From the NCBI GenBank assembly GCA_965198325.1, contig CBDAPE010000018.1, forward strand, positions 62,001 through 126,000: DNA of 64,000 nt, written 5' to 3'. Shown here piece after piece: positions 7,507 through 15,102 of this stretch (positions within the stretch are counted from its first letter, which is position 1; every line of letters begins with the position of its first letter). The notes under the pieces were generated by a model. That model was given only the letters and a program-made list of their open reading frames with translations. It did no database searches and was not told the origin of the DNA. Source of the stretch: CBDAPE01 sp965198325. Lineage in GTDB: Bacteria; Pseudomonadota; Alphaproteobacteria; UBA828; JAPUJA01. The position numbers and the translations under genes are program-made.

Positions 7507-9003
7507 ATGGCCATGCTCGACCGTTCCGAGTGGTACGACATCGCTCGGACCACCAACTGGACGCCCAAATACGTCTCGGAAGACGAGCTGTTTCCCGATG
7601 AGATGAGCGATCCCTACCACCTTCCCATTGAGGACTGGGACGCCTATGACGAGCCCTACAAGGTTTCCTATCGGGAATATGTCCGGACCCAGCACGAGAA
7701 GGACATCGGCGCCTATTCGGTCAAGGCGGCGCTCGAGCGGGCCGATTTCTACGACCAGTCCGATCCCGGCTGGAAGAGCAGTCTCGTGCTGTTCTACACG
7801 GGCGTGCCCTTCGTCGAATACGGCACCTGCTCGACTTTCGGGCGGATGACCCGGTTCTCCCGGGGCCCGGGAATGCGCAACATGGCGAGCTTCGGCTCGC
7901 TCGACGAGATGCGCCACGCCCAGGTCCAGCTCTGGTTCGGCTACGAGCACATCAAGAAGAACCCCCAGTTCGACTGGGCCCAGAAAGGCTGCCATTCGAA
8001 CAACTGGGCGATCGTCGGCGCCCGGCACACCTTCGCCGACCTCGAGCACACGCGCGACGTCATCCAAAGCGCGATCATGACCAATATCTCCTTCGAGACC
8101 GCGTTCACGAACCTGCAATTCATCGCCTTCGCCGCGGACGCGGCCAAGGAAGGGGACCATTCCTTCTCGACCATGCTCCAAAGCATCCAGACCGACGAAT
8201 CGCGGCACGCCCAGATCGGCTTTCCGCTGGTCAAGATGCTAATCAAGAACGGCCACAAGGACGAGGTCCAGAAGCTCGTCGATATCTCGTTCTGGCGCAC
8301 CTGGCGGCAGTTCTCGGTGTTGACAGGCCTGCCGATGGACTATTACACGCCGCTCGAGAAGCGCGAGCGCTCGTTCAAGGAATTTATGGAAGAGTGGATT
8401 CTCAACCAGTTCGAGCGCCAGATCGTCGACTTGGGCCTCGATATTCCCTGGTACTGGGACATTCTGAAAGAGGATATCGATTTCTTCCATCACTCCCAGG
8501 CGCTGGGGATCTGGCTCTGGCGCCCGACCGTGTGGTGGAACTCCGCGGTTCATCTCGGCCCCGCCGAGCGCGACTGGATGGAGGAAAAGTACCCCGGCTG
8601 GAACGACACCTTCGGCACTTTGTGGGACACCATCATCGACAACCTGGTCAACGGCCGCGAGGAAATCACCATCCCCGAGACGTTGCCCATCATGTGCAAC
8701 ATGTCCCAGCTCGCGATAACCGGCATTCCAGGCAAACCGTGGACGCTGTACGATTACTTCCTGGATTACGAAGGCCGACGCTATCACTTCGGCACGGAAG
8801 TGGACCGCTGGATCTTCCTCCAGGAGCCGGAGCGCTACAAAGGCCATCTATCCGTCGTCGATCGTTTTGTGGAAGGCGTTATTCAGCCCCAGACGCCCGA
8901 CGCGGTGCTCGAATATATGGGCGTAGCCGGCGAGGGTGGGACGGACGCCCACGACTACTCCTGGATCAAACCCTACCTGGAGGCCAAGGAAGCAGCGGAA
9001 TAG
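7507..9003 (+). CDS. soluble diiron monooxygenase hydroxylase alpha subunit (toluene-4-monooxygenase TmoA-like)
   Basis: A 498-residue catalytic subunit of a bacterial multicomponent monooxygenase, which inserts one oxygen atom of O2 into a substrate at a carboxylate-bridged diiron centre. All six ligands sit at the positions known for T4moA: E104, E134, H137, E197, E231 and H234, within FVEYG, DEMRHAQ, NISFETAF and DESRHAQ. The gate residue T201 and pocket residue F205 are also kept. Pocket positions differ: V100 and V103 replace the Ile and Gly of T4moA, suggesting a smaller or reshaped cavity. Unlike tmo operons, the partner genes follow only after a 490-nt riboswitch region. The substrate is unknown; nearby amine and one-carbon genes make an N-methyl compound plausible. 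Confidence 0.9.
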   Translation: MAMLDRSEWYDIARTTNWTPKYVSEDELFPDEMSDPYHLPIEDWDAYDEPYKVSYREYVRTQHEKDIGAYSVKAALERADFYDQSDPGWKSSLVLFYTGVPFVEYGTCSTFGRMTRFSRGPGMRNMASFGSLDEMRHAQVQLWFGYEHIKKNPQFDWAQKGCHSNNWAIVGARHTFADLEHTRDVIQSAIMTNISFETAFTNLQFIAFAADAAKEGDHSFSTMLQSIQTDESRHAQIGFPLVKMLIKNGHKDEVQKLVDISFWRTWRQFSVLTGLPMDYYTPLEKRERSFKEFMEEWILNQFERQIVDLGLDIPWYWDILKEDIDFFHHSQALGIWLWRPTVWWNSAVHLGPAERDWMEEKYPGWNDTFGTLWDTIIDNLVNGREEITIPETLPIMCNMSQLAITGIPGKPWTLYDYFLDYEGRRYHFGTEVDRWIFLQEPERYKGHLSVVDRFVEGVIQPQTPDAVLEYMGVAGEGGTDAHDYSWIKPYLEAKEAAE

Positions 9004-9035
9004 ACCGGATCGGCACGGGATACCGGGTTTTCGGT

Positions 9036-9067
9036 TTGACTTGCCCCGGCTGCCGGGTTTGTACTAT
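9036..9067 (+). promoter_or_regulatory. possible promoter for the riboswitch-led transcript
   Basis: TTGACT (9036-9041) is followed by TGTACT (9060-9065, 18-bp spacer) or TACTAT (9062-9067, 20-bp spacer). It lies 33 nt after the alpha-subunit stop and upstream of the riboswitch. A small CCCGG/CCGGG hairpin followed by TTT within the spacer could instead be a weak terminator for the alpha gene. Confidence 0.4.
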
Positions 9068-9111
9068 TCGACGATTGGAGAGTTGCAGGGAGAAACGCCA
9101 CAATTTGAATT

Positions 9112-9333
9112 CCCCGTGGGAGAGACCAGGCGGGTCGCATTGAATGCAGCCCAGCAGGCGCCGAAGGAGCAACCGCCCCGGAAACTCTCAGGCAAACGGA
9201 CCGTGGGGAGCGACGACACTCTGGAAAGCAGGCGGCCCATTCCGCTTCACCGACGAGGTAAGTCGGCGCTCGCACCGCGATTACGCGGCGGGTCCGATCA
9301 ATCTTTCAGGTTCCAAGACAGAGGGGGCGCAGG
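9112..9333 (+). promoter_or_regulatory. tandem glycine riboswitch
   Basis: Two consecutive glycine aptamers are recognisable by their conserved cores. Aptamer 1 has GGGAGAGACC, GCGCCGAAGGAGCAA and GGAAACTCTCAGGCAAACGG, closed by P1 pairing CCCCGTGG (9112-9119) with CCGTGGGG (9201-9208). Aptamer 2 begins CACTCTGGAAAGC, contains ACCGACGAGGTAAGTCGG and ends TTTCAGGTTCCAAGACAGAG, with P1 CTCTG (9219-9223) pairing CAGAG (9319-9323). Known members usually activate glycine-cleavage or transport genes when glycine binds. Here the RNA leads into the gamma, Rieske, effector and beta genes of a diiron monooxygenase, and sits downstream of its alpha gene. Aptamer 2 is less canonical than aptamer 1. Confidence 0.9.
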
Positions 9334-9371
9334 ATGAAGCCGATCGGTCGACCTGCGCCCCCTCTGTCTTG
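9314..9371 (+). terminator. 20-bp perfect hairpin, probable riboswitch expression platform
   Basis: The arms at 9314-9333 and 9352-9371 are perfectly complementary, with an 18-nt loop. The 5' arm contains CAGAG (9319-9323), the 3' strand of the aptamer-2 P1 stem, so the two folds exclude each other. Glycine binding should block the hairpin, giving an ON switch. There is no long T-tract after the stem, so classical intrinsic termination is uncertain. Confidence 0.65.
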
Positions 9372-9445
9372 ATGACATGGAGCGGGGGACATCCGATCAA
9401 CCAGAGGCCCGGCAGGGCAAGCGGGAGTATTCGTCGCCGAACTGA

Positions 9446-9469
9446 ACGACGATCCTCGAGGATCGTCGT
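9446..9469. repeat. 24-nt perfect palindrome before the gamma-subunit gene
   Basis: ACGACGATCC, TCGA and GGATCGTCGT form an uninterrupted palindrome ending 24 nt before the gamma-subunit ATG and just upstream of its GGGAG ribosome-binding site. It may act as a regulator binding site in DNA or as an RNA hairpin affecting translation. Confidence 0.7.
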
Positions 9470-9493
9470 CTGGTCGACAGGGAGTAAGCAGAA

Positions 9494-9766
9494 ATGGCCC
9501 AGTTCCCATTGATCTTCAACATGCAGTACGACTACGGGGTCAAGCTCGTTCTCGTCGATACCGAGGACACGATGGACGAGGTCGCCAAGAAATCCGCCTA
9601 TCACTCTGCGGGAAAACTGGTCAAGGCAGTGCCCGAAGACGCCATTCTGCGGGTCCGACTTCAGGATGAGACCGAGGCCTTGCCGCGCGACCTCAAGGTC
9701 AAGGATGCGGGATTCGTCAAGATGGAGTGCATCCAGATCCTCGTCGAAAACGACGAGGCGGGTTAG
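9494..9766 (+). CDS. diiron monooxygenase hydroxylase gamma subunit (TmoB-like)
   Basis: A 90-residue protein of TmoB size and style: MAQFPLIFNMQYDYGVKLVLVDTEDTMDEV and so on, a small ubiquitin-like fold that packs against the hydroxylase alpha and beta chains. It is the first gene after the glycine riboswitch, with the GGGAGTAAGCAGAA leader as ribosome-binding region. The Rieske gene follows 8 nt later, so translation is likely coupled. No catalytic residues are expected in this subunit. Confidence 0.85.
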   Translation: MAQFPLIFNMQYDYGVKLVLVDTEDTMDEVAKKSAYHSAGKLVKAVPEDAILRVRLQDETEALPRDLKVKDAGFVKMECIQILVENDEAG

Positions 9767-9774
9767 TCGCGACG

Positions 9775-10104
9775 ATGGCGTTCCAACGCGTATGCAACCT
9801 CGACGACCTTTGGGAAGGCGAAATGGAGGCGTTCGAAGTCGATGGCCAGGAGATCGTCCTGCTACACGCCGAGGGCGGTGTGGTGAGGGCTGTTCCGGCG
9901 AGCTGTCCTCATCAGGAGCATCCCTTGGTCGAGGGCGAGCTCGACGGCTGCATCCTGACCTGCAACGCCCATCTGTGGGAGTTCGATGTGCGGACCGGCA
10001 AGGGCGTGAACCCCGACGACTCAGTACTCGTCAATTTCGCCGTCAAGGTCGAAAACGAAGAGGTGTATGTCGACGTCGGGTCGCGCGTCACGCCCGACGC
10101 GTGA
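9775..10104 (+). CDS. Rieske-type [2Fe-2S] ferredoxin of the monooxygenase (TmoC-like)
   Basis: A 109-residue soluble Rieske protein. The cluster ligands are the C-P-H and C-N-A-H motifs in SCPHQEHPLVEGELDGCILT followed by CNAHLWEFD. TmoC-type ferredoxins pass electrons from an NADH reductase (TmoF) to the diiron hydroxylase. I start at 9775; the longer open frame at 9727 overlaps the gamma subunit. No reductase gene lies in this cluster, so a reductase encoded elsewhere must supply electrons. A 42-nt gap separates it from the effector gene. Confidence 0.92.
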   Translation: MAFQRVCNLDDLWEGEMEAFEVDGQEIVLLHAEGGVVRAVPASCPHQEHPLVEGELDGCILTCNAHLWEFDVRTGKGVNPDDSVLVNFAVKVENEEVYVDVGSRVTPDA

Positions 10105-10146
10105 TCTTTCGGAAACGAGACCTCACGAGCAGGGAGAGACAGGATC

Positions 10147-10461
10147 ATGAATGATGAATCCGGCAAGGGTGAACGCCCGAAAAATTTGACCGGCCCGGTC
10201 ATGCGGGCGGGCGAATTGGCCGACGCGGTGGTCGAAGCCGCCGAAATCGATAATCCGGACAAGGACATTCTGGTCGACGACCATATTGCGTATTTGCGCA
10301 TCCAGTCTGAGGGCGAGTTGATTCTGCGCCAACAGACGATCGCCGAGTGCCTCGGCCGGTCGTTCGAGATGCGAGAGCTCGAGGTCAGTCTCTCCGGGTT
10401 CTCCGGGCAGATCGACTACGGCACCGACCAGGTCCGCTTCTTCCTTGAGAAGAAGCTGTAA
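10147..10461 (+). CDS. monooxygenase effector/coupling protein (TmoD/MmoB/DmpM family)
   Basis: A 104-residue protein with no cofactor motif, the expected size of TmoD. It carries the family's pattern of an acidic N-terminal stretch followed by DDHIAYLRIQSEGELILR and IAECLGRSFEMRELEVSLSGFSGQID. These proteins dock on the hydroxylase over the active site and couple electron transfer to substrate oxidation. It is preceded by a GGGAGAGA ribosome-binding region, and the beta-subunit gene follows 21 nt later. Confidence 0.88.
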   Translation: MNDESGKGERPKNLTGPVMRAGELADAVVEAAEIDNPDKDILVDDHIAYLRIQSEGELILRQQTIAECLGRSFEMRELEVSLSGFSGQIDYGTDQVRFFLEKKL

Positions 10462-10482
10462 GGCGCAGGAAGGAGTGAAACC

Positions 10483-11481
10483 ATGGCGGACGCACCCGAG
10501 GAAAAGAAACTCAAGACCTGGAGCTATTTCAGCCGCAAGGGCCAACGGCGTAAACCGAGCGAATACGAAATCGTAACGGTAAACCTGCATACCCGGACCG
10601 ATAACCCGGATTGCCCGTTCGAGCTCGACCCCGACATCTTCATGAACAGGTGGTACCGGCAGTACATGCATGGCTGTCCGCTCCAACACGACGATTGGGA
10701 TGATTTCCGGGATCCCGACGAATTGATTTACCGGAGCTACAACACACTCCAGGACGGCCAGGAACAGTATGTCGACGGTCTGCTGAACGAATATGACGAG
10801 CTGGATCACGACGCGAGCCTGTCCGACGGCTGGCTTGAGGTTTTGGCCCGCCTCTATACGCCCAGCCGCTACCTGACCCATACCGTCCAAATGTCGTCGG
10901 CCTACCTGATCAGCATCGCACCCGCGAGCACGATATCGAATTGCGCGATATTCCAGGATGGCGATTCATTGCGCTGGCTGCACCGGACCGCCTACCGCAC
11001 GGCGGAACTTGCCAAGCATTGCCCGGGCAGGGGCTTTGGCGAGACGGAGCGCCAGACCTGGGAAGAAGACGAGGCGTGGCAGGGCTTTCGGGATCTCATG
11101 GAACGTCAGCTCATCGCCTACGACTGGGGTGAGGCGTTCACGTCGCTCAATCTGGTCGCCAAACTCGCGATCGACGAGGCTTGCCTGCGCCAATTCGCGG
11201 CCACGGCGCGGCGTCAGGGTGACATGCTACTCGCGATGCTGATTGACGCGCAATTGACCGATTGCGACCGGCATCGTCGCTGGACCGCGGCGCTCGCCGA
11301 ATTCTCTCTGCAGATCGACGGCAACAAGGCGATCATGGAAAGCTGGCTCAAGACCTGGGTGCCTCTGGCCGATGCCGCGATCGACGCCTATTGCGCCGCG
11401 CTGCCCGATTCGCCGGACGCCGCCGAGACGGCCAAGAACGCGTCAAGGCGTTTTCGCGCGAACTTCGGCTTCGAGCTCTAG
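10483..11481 (+). CDS. diiron monooxygenase hydroxylase beta subunit (TmoE-like)
   Basis: A 332-residue helical protein of the ferritin-like beta-subunit family, equal in size to TmoE. Recognisable stretches include LKTWSYFSRKGQRRKPSEYEIVT at the N-terminus and LAKLAIDEACLRQFAATARRQGDM-type helices in the second half. It lacks the paired ExxH iron-binding motifs of the alpha subunit, as expected, and stabilises the (alpha-beta-gamma)2 hydroxylase. An AGGAAGGAG ribosome-binding site precedes it. It is the last gene of the cluster; a TmoF-type reductase would normally follow but here the interrupted uspA begins. Confidence 0.9.
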   Translation: MADAPEEKKLKTWSYFSRKGQRRKPSEYEIVTVNLHTRTDNPDCPFELDPDIFMNRWYRQYMHGCPLQHDDWDDFRDPDELIYRSYNTLQDGQEQYVDGLLNEYDELDHDASLSDGWLEVLARLYTPSRYLTHTVQMSSAYLISIAPASTISNCAIFQDGDSLRWLHRTAYRTAELAKHCPGRGFGETERQTWEEDEAWQGFRDLMERQLIAYDWGEAFTSLNLVAKLAIDEACLRQFAATARRQGDMLLAMLIDAQLTDCDRHRRWTAALAEFSLQIDGNKAIMESWLKTWVPLADAAIDAYCAALPDSPDAAETAKNASRRFRANFGFEL

Positions 11482-11570
11482 GCGGAATAGCCTCACCCGG
11501 CCGATGGAAGCTAAGGAGCTCGCTCCGCGACCGGCGAGCATATCCCCCCTTCAGCCAGGGCCCCTCTATC

Positions 11571-11584
11571 TTGACCTATGTCAA
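11571..11584. promoter_or_regulatory. FNR/FixK/Dnr-type binding site upstream of uspA
   Basis: TTGAC-CTAT-GTCAA is a perfect dyad closely matching the FNR-family consensus TTGAT-N4-ATCAA. It lies 79 nt before the uspA start. Universal stress genes are frequent targets of low-oxygen FNR/FixK regulators in alphaproteobacteria, so oxygen-responsive control of the original gene is likely. Confidence 0.62.
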
Positions 11585-11720
11585 TGCCGGGGGGACCTCC
11601 CCGACATACCGTATGCCGAGATGGCGTTCGCCGCCACTCGATCAGTGAAGGAAGGATCTTGTCATGCCCATGCCCTCGATTCTGGTTCATCTCGACGCCG
11701 GCCCACAAAGCGAGACGCGG

Positions 11721-11726
11721 CTCAAC
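11721..11726. repeat. IS21 target-site duplication, left copy
   Basis: CTCAAC directly precedes the left end of the IS21-type element and is repeated at 15645-15650. Using it once restores the uspA frame. Confidence 0.88.
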
Positions 11727-11917
11727 TGTCAATGGCGGAGCAAGAAGGGACCACCGTGGCGGTGTAAGAAGGGACCGCTTGGCGGCTGCGGGCTTGTCCC
11801 CGTAGTCCATGGGAGGGCCCCGCGTGCGACGCGACGTGCCCTCAACAGGCCGACGCGGCGGCGCGCGCGGGAGGGACCTGTGGGCCCATGGGGTCAAGCG
11901 TGGGTTGGGTGGTCGGT

Positions 11918-12682
11918 TCAGTTCGCCGTCGGGGTTTGACGCCTGCGGCTCTGGTTGAGCCTGTAGCTCTCGCCATTCATCTCGAGGATGTTGACGTGGT
12001 GGGTGAGGCGGTCGAGGAGAGCGCCGGTAAGCCGCTCGGAGCCGAACACCTCGGTCCATTCGTCGAACGGCAGATTGGTGGTGACCAGGGTCGAGCCGCG
12101 CTCGTAGCGCTGGCTGAACACCTCGAACAGGAGCTCGGCACCGGTCTTGGACAGCGGCACGAAGCCGCGTTCGTCGATGATCAGAAGCTTGTAGGTGGCG
12201 AGCTTCTTCTGGAACCTCAGCAGCTGCTTGTCATCGCGGGCCTCGATGAGCTCGTGGACCAGGGCAGCGGCGGTGATGAAGCCGACCGAGAGGCCCTTCT
12301 GGCAGGCCGCCAAGCCGAGACCGAGGGCGATGTGGGTCTTGCCGGTGCCGCTGTTGCCGAGCGCGATGAGGTTCTCGCGGCGCTCGATGTACGCGCAGCG
12401 GGCGAGCTCCAGGACCAACGTCTTGTTGAGCGAGGGGATGACCTTGAAATCGAAGCTATCGAGGCTCTTGATCACGGGGAAGCGCGCCGCCTTGATCCGC
12501 CGCTCGACCATGCGGCGCTCGCGGTCGATCAGCTCGAGCTCGGCCAGACGCAGAAGATAGCGAACGTGGTCGACGCCTTCAGAGGCGCACTGCCGGGCGA
12601 TCTTGTCGTACTCCCTCAGGACCGTCGGCAGCTTCAGCCTCTTGAGGTGGTGGACGAGCAGCAGCCGTGGTGTGTCGGTCAT
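11918..12682 (-). CDS. istB: IS21 helper ATPase IstB
   Basis: A 254-residue AAA+ ATPase of the IstB/DnaC family. The Walker A motif is GNSGTGKTHIALG, followed by LLIIDERGFVPLSKTGAELLFE (Walker B region, with E in place of the more usual second acidic pair) and VTTNLPFDEW. I start at the ATG overlapping the istA stop by 4 nt; a longer open frame upstream belongs to an istA shadow. IstB helps the IstA transposase select targets and assemble the transpososome. The gene appears intact. Confidence 0.93.
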   Translation of the reverse strand: MTDTPRLLLVHHLKRLKLPTVLREYDKIARQCASEGVDHVRYLLRLAELELIDRERRMVERRIKAARFPVIKSLDSFDFKVIPSLNKTLVLELARCAYIERRENLIALGNSGTGKTHIALGLGLAACQKGLSVGFITAAALVHELIEARDDKQLLRFQKKLATYKLLIIDERGFVPLSKTGAELLFEVFSQRYERGSTLVTTNLPFDEWTEVFGSERLTGALLDRLTHHVNILEMNGESYRLNQSRRRQTPTAN

Positions 12683-13746
12683 GCGCCGAGCCCCGACAGC
12701 AGGCTCATGTACGACTTGGCAGACGTCGTCGCGACCCGGGCGCGCGGCAGGTACGGATAGACCTCGAGGTTGAGCCGGGGCGGCCGCCGCTCGATGCGGC
12801 ACAGTACCAGGTGCTTCACCGCATCGAAGCCGATGGCGCCGAGCCTGAGCGCGTCGCCGACCGCACCCTCGACCTCCTCGAGCCGGAAGCTCTCCAGCAG
12901 ACGGCGCACCTGGACGGACTCGCGCTTGCCCGCCTTGCCCATGCGGGCTTCGAGCAGGCGTCGCAGAGTGATGAAGGCCTCGGGCAGGTCCCAGCCCGCC
13001 AACGGCGCGGCCTGGTCGAGGGCGCCGATCTTCTGCTCGATCAAGGGTAGGTAATGCAGCGGGTCGAAGATCAGGTCCTCGCTGTCGTAGGACCGGCGGT
13101 GCCGGGCAATCACCTCCGCGCCGCAAGAGATAACGACCTCGTCGACGGAGCACCGGATCAGCACCTCGCGGTGGCCATAGGCCACGGGCACCGAGTAGTC
13201 GTTGCCCCGGCAGCGCACCAGCGACAGCGAGCTCACCCGTCCAGTGCGCTTGTCGCAGGCATCGTATGGTGCCGGGGGGAGAGGCAAGAAGGCTTCCCGG
13301 TCCCGTGCGAGGCGCTCGCCGATGGTCTCCTTGTGACCCCGCAGCCGCGCCGCCTGGCGCCGGCGGCACTGTCCCGCGAGAGCATCGTTCAGCGCCTCGA
13401 AGCTCTCGGCCCGCGGGACGGGGACCCGGAAGGTCCGCCGGATGAAGCCGACCAGTCCCTCGACCTTGCCTTTGTCGTTGCCCTTGCCCGGCCGGCCGAA
13501 CCTGTCCTCGAACAGATAGGGGGATTGAAGGTCCGTGAAGACGCGCGTTCGCTGCCGCTTGCCATCGCCCAGTATCCGGGCGACTGCCAGCTTGGTGTTG
13601 TCGTACAGGATGGATCGGGGGACGCCGCCGAAGAACGCAACCGCCGCGTTGTGGCCAGCGCAGAACGCCTCGGTCGTCTCCGCCGGGTAGGCCTTCACGA
13701 AGCAGGCATCACTGTGGGGAAGATCGAAGGCAAGGAAGTGGACCTT

Positions 13747-13753
13747 GCGCGCC
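13747..13753. repeat. IS256 target-site duplication, left copy
   Basis: GCGCGCC precedes the element and is repeated at 15096-15102. An eighth base differs between copies (C versus A), consistent with the 8-9 bp typical of IS256 if one base has changed. Confidence 0.8.
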
Positions 13754-15095
13754 CGAGAGTGTCAGATATCTTGTGTAAATGAGTGCCGTGGGTCCAATAT
13801 TTAGTATGGGAGGACCTACGATGAGGACTATCAGACCTGAACTTCTGGACGAACTTCTGGCCGATTACGAGAAGCCGGATGACCTGCTGGGCGAAGACGG
13901 GCTGTTCAAGCAGCTCAAGGCGGTGCTCTTGGAGCGGGCGCTTGACGCCGAGCTGAGCGATCACCTGGGCTACGAGAAGGGTGACCCGGCCGGTCGCGGC
14001 ACGGGTAACAGCCGCAACGGCTACTCGGACAAGACGGTGCTGAGCGAGGATGGCGAGATCGATATCGCCGTGCCGCGCGACCGCACCGGCACGTTCGACC
14101 CGCTGATCGTGCCCAAGGGCGAACGCCGTCTCGAGGGCTTCGACGATCGCATCGTGTCGCTGTATGCCCGCGGCATGACGGTGCGCGAGATACGTGGCCA
14201 TCTGCAGGAGCTTTACGGGGTCGCGGTTTCGCCGGACCTGATCAGCCGGGTCACCGACGCGGTACTCGAGGAGGTCCGCGAATGGCAGAACCGACCGCTC
14301 GATGCGGTCTATCCGGTGGTGTTCTTTGACGCGCTGCGGGTCAAGATCCGCGACGAAGGCCTGGTGCGCAACAAAGCAGTCTACGTTGCACTGGCCCTCA
14401 CCGCTGAAGGCGAGAAGGAGGTTCTCGGGCTGTGGATCGAGCAGACCGAAGGCGCCAAGTTCTGGCTCAAGGTGATGAACGACCTCAAGACCCGCGGCGT
14501 CGCTGACATCCTGATCGCCGTGGTCGACGGCCTCAAGGGCTTCCCCGAGGCGATAACAACGGTGTTCCCCGAGACCACGGTGCAGACCTGCATCGTGCAT
14601 CTGATCCGCAGTTCGCTGGCGTTCGTGTCGTGGAAGGACCGAAAGAGGATCATGCCCGATATCAAGGCGATCTACCGCGCCGAAACCGCCGAGACCGCGG
14701 CGGCCAAGCTCGACGAGTTCGAGGCCAAATGGGGCGAGCGCTATCCGGCGATCGCGCCCAGCTGGCGCCGCGCCTGGGAGCAGGTGGTGCCGATGTTCGC
14801 GTTCCCGCCGGCGATCCGCAAGATGATCTACACCACCAACGCGCTGGAGAGCCTGCACCGATCTTTGCGCAAGATCATCAAGACACGCGGTAGCTTCCCC
14901 AACGACGAGGCGGCGGTCAAGCTGTTGTTCCTGGCGATCCGCAATGCCGGTGTCGGCTGGAAACGGCCTATTGAATGGACCGCCGCAATGGGGCAGTTTG
15001 CGATCCTGTTCGAGGATCGCTTTCCGGCCTCAGCGCGCTGAGGCCGGAAACAATGTCGCCCACGGCGTCACTTACACAGACAATCGGACACACCC
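13754..15095 (+). mobile_element. IS256-family insertion sequence nested in istA
   Basis: About 1.34 kb, with imperfect terminal inverted repeats of some 26-34 nt: the left end reads GAGAGTGTCAGATATC and the right end, on the other strand, GGGTGTGTCCGATTGTC, both leading into TGTGTAA and a GCCGTGGG block. It encodes one intact transposase on the plus strand, opposite to the host IS21 element. It must have arrived after the IS21 element. Confidence 0.9.
13821..15041 (+). CDS. IS256-family (mutator-type) transposase
   Basis: A 406-residue transposase. The catalytic DDE residues are visible in VVFFDALRVKI, IAVVDGLKGFPEAI and TTNALESLHRSLRKIIKTRG. The N-terminal region has the usual GYEKGDPAGRGTGNSRNGY block. 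I start at 13821, where GGGAGG lies 8 nt upstream; an in-frame ATG at 13779 would add 14 residues. No frameshift or stop is present, so the protein may be active. Confidence 0.95.
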   Translation: MRTIRPELLDELLADYEKPDDLLGEDGLFKQLKAVLLERALDAELSDHLGYEKGDPAGRGTGNSRNGYSDKTVLSEDGEIDIAVPRDRTGTFDPLIVPKGERRLEGFDDRIVSLYARGMTVREIRGHLQELYGVAVSPDLISRVTDAVLEEVREWQNRPLDAVYPVVFFDALRVKIRDEGLVRNKAVYVALALTAEGEKEVLGLWIEQTEGAKFWLKVMNDLKTRGVADILIAVVDGLKGFPEAITTVFPETTVQTCIVHLIRSSLAFVSWKDRKRIMPDIKAIYRAETAETAAAKLDEFEAKWGERYPAIAPSWRRAWEQVVPMFAFPPAIRKMIYTTNALESLHRSLRKIIKTRGSFPNDEAAVKLLFLAIRNAGVGWKRPIEWTAAMGQFAILFEDRFPASAR

Positions 15096-15102
15096 GCGCG
15101 CC
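15096..15102. repeat. IS256 target-site duplication, right copy
   Basis: Second copy of GCGCGCC, matching 13747-13753, at the junction with the N-terminal istA fragment. Confidence 0.8.

Noticed and set aside
8936..9604. Short open frames on both strands across the riboswitch region
   Set aside because: They cross the conserved glycine aptamer cores and show no protein-like composition.
12683..13369. Upstream extension of IstB
   Set aside because: It is out-of-frame sequence over istA; the ATG overlapping the istA stop gives the normal family length.
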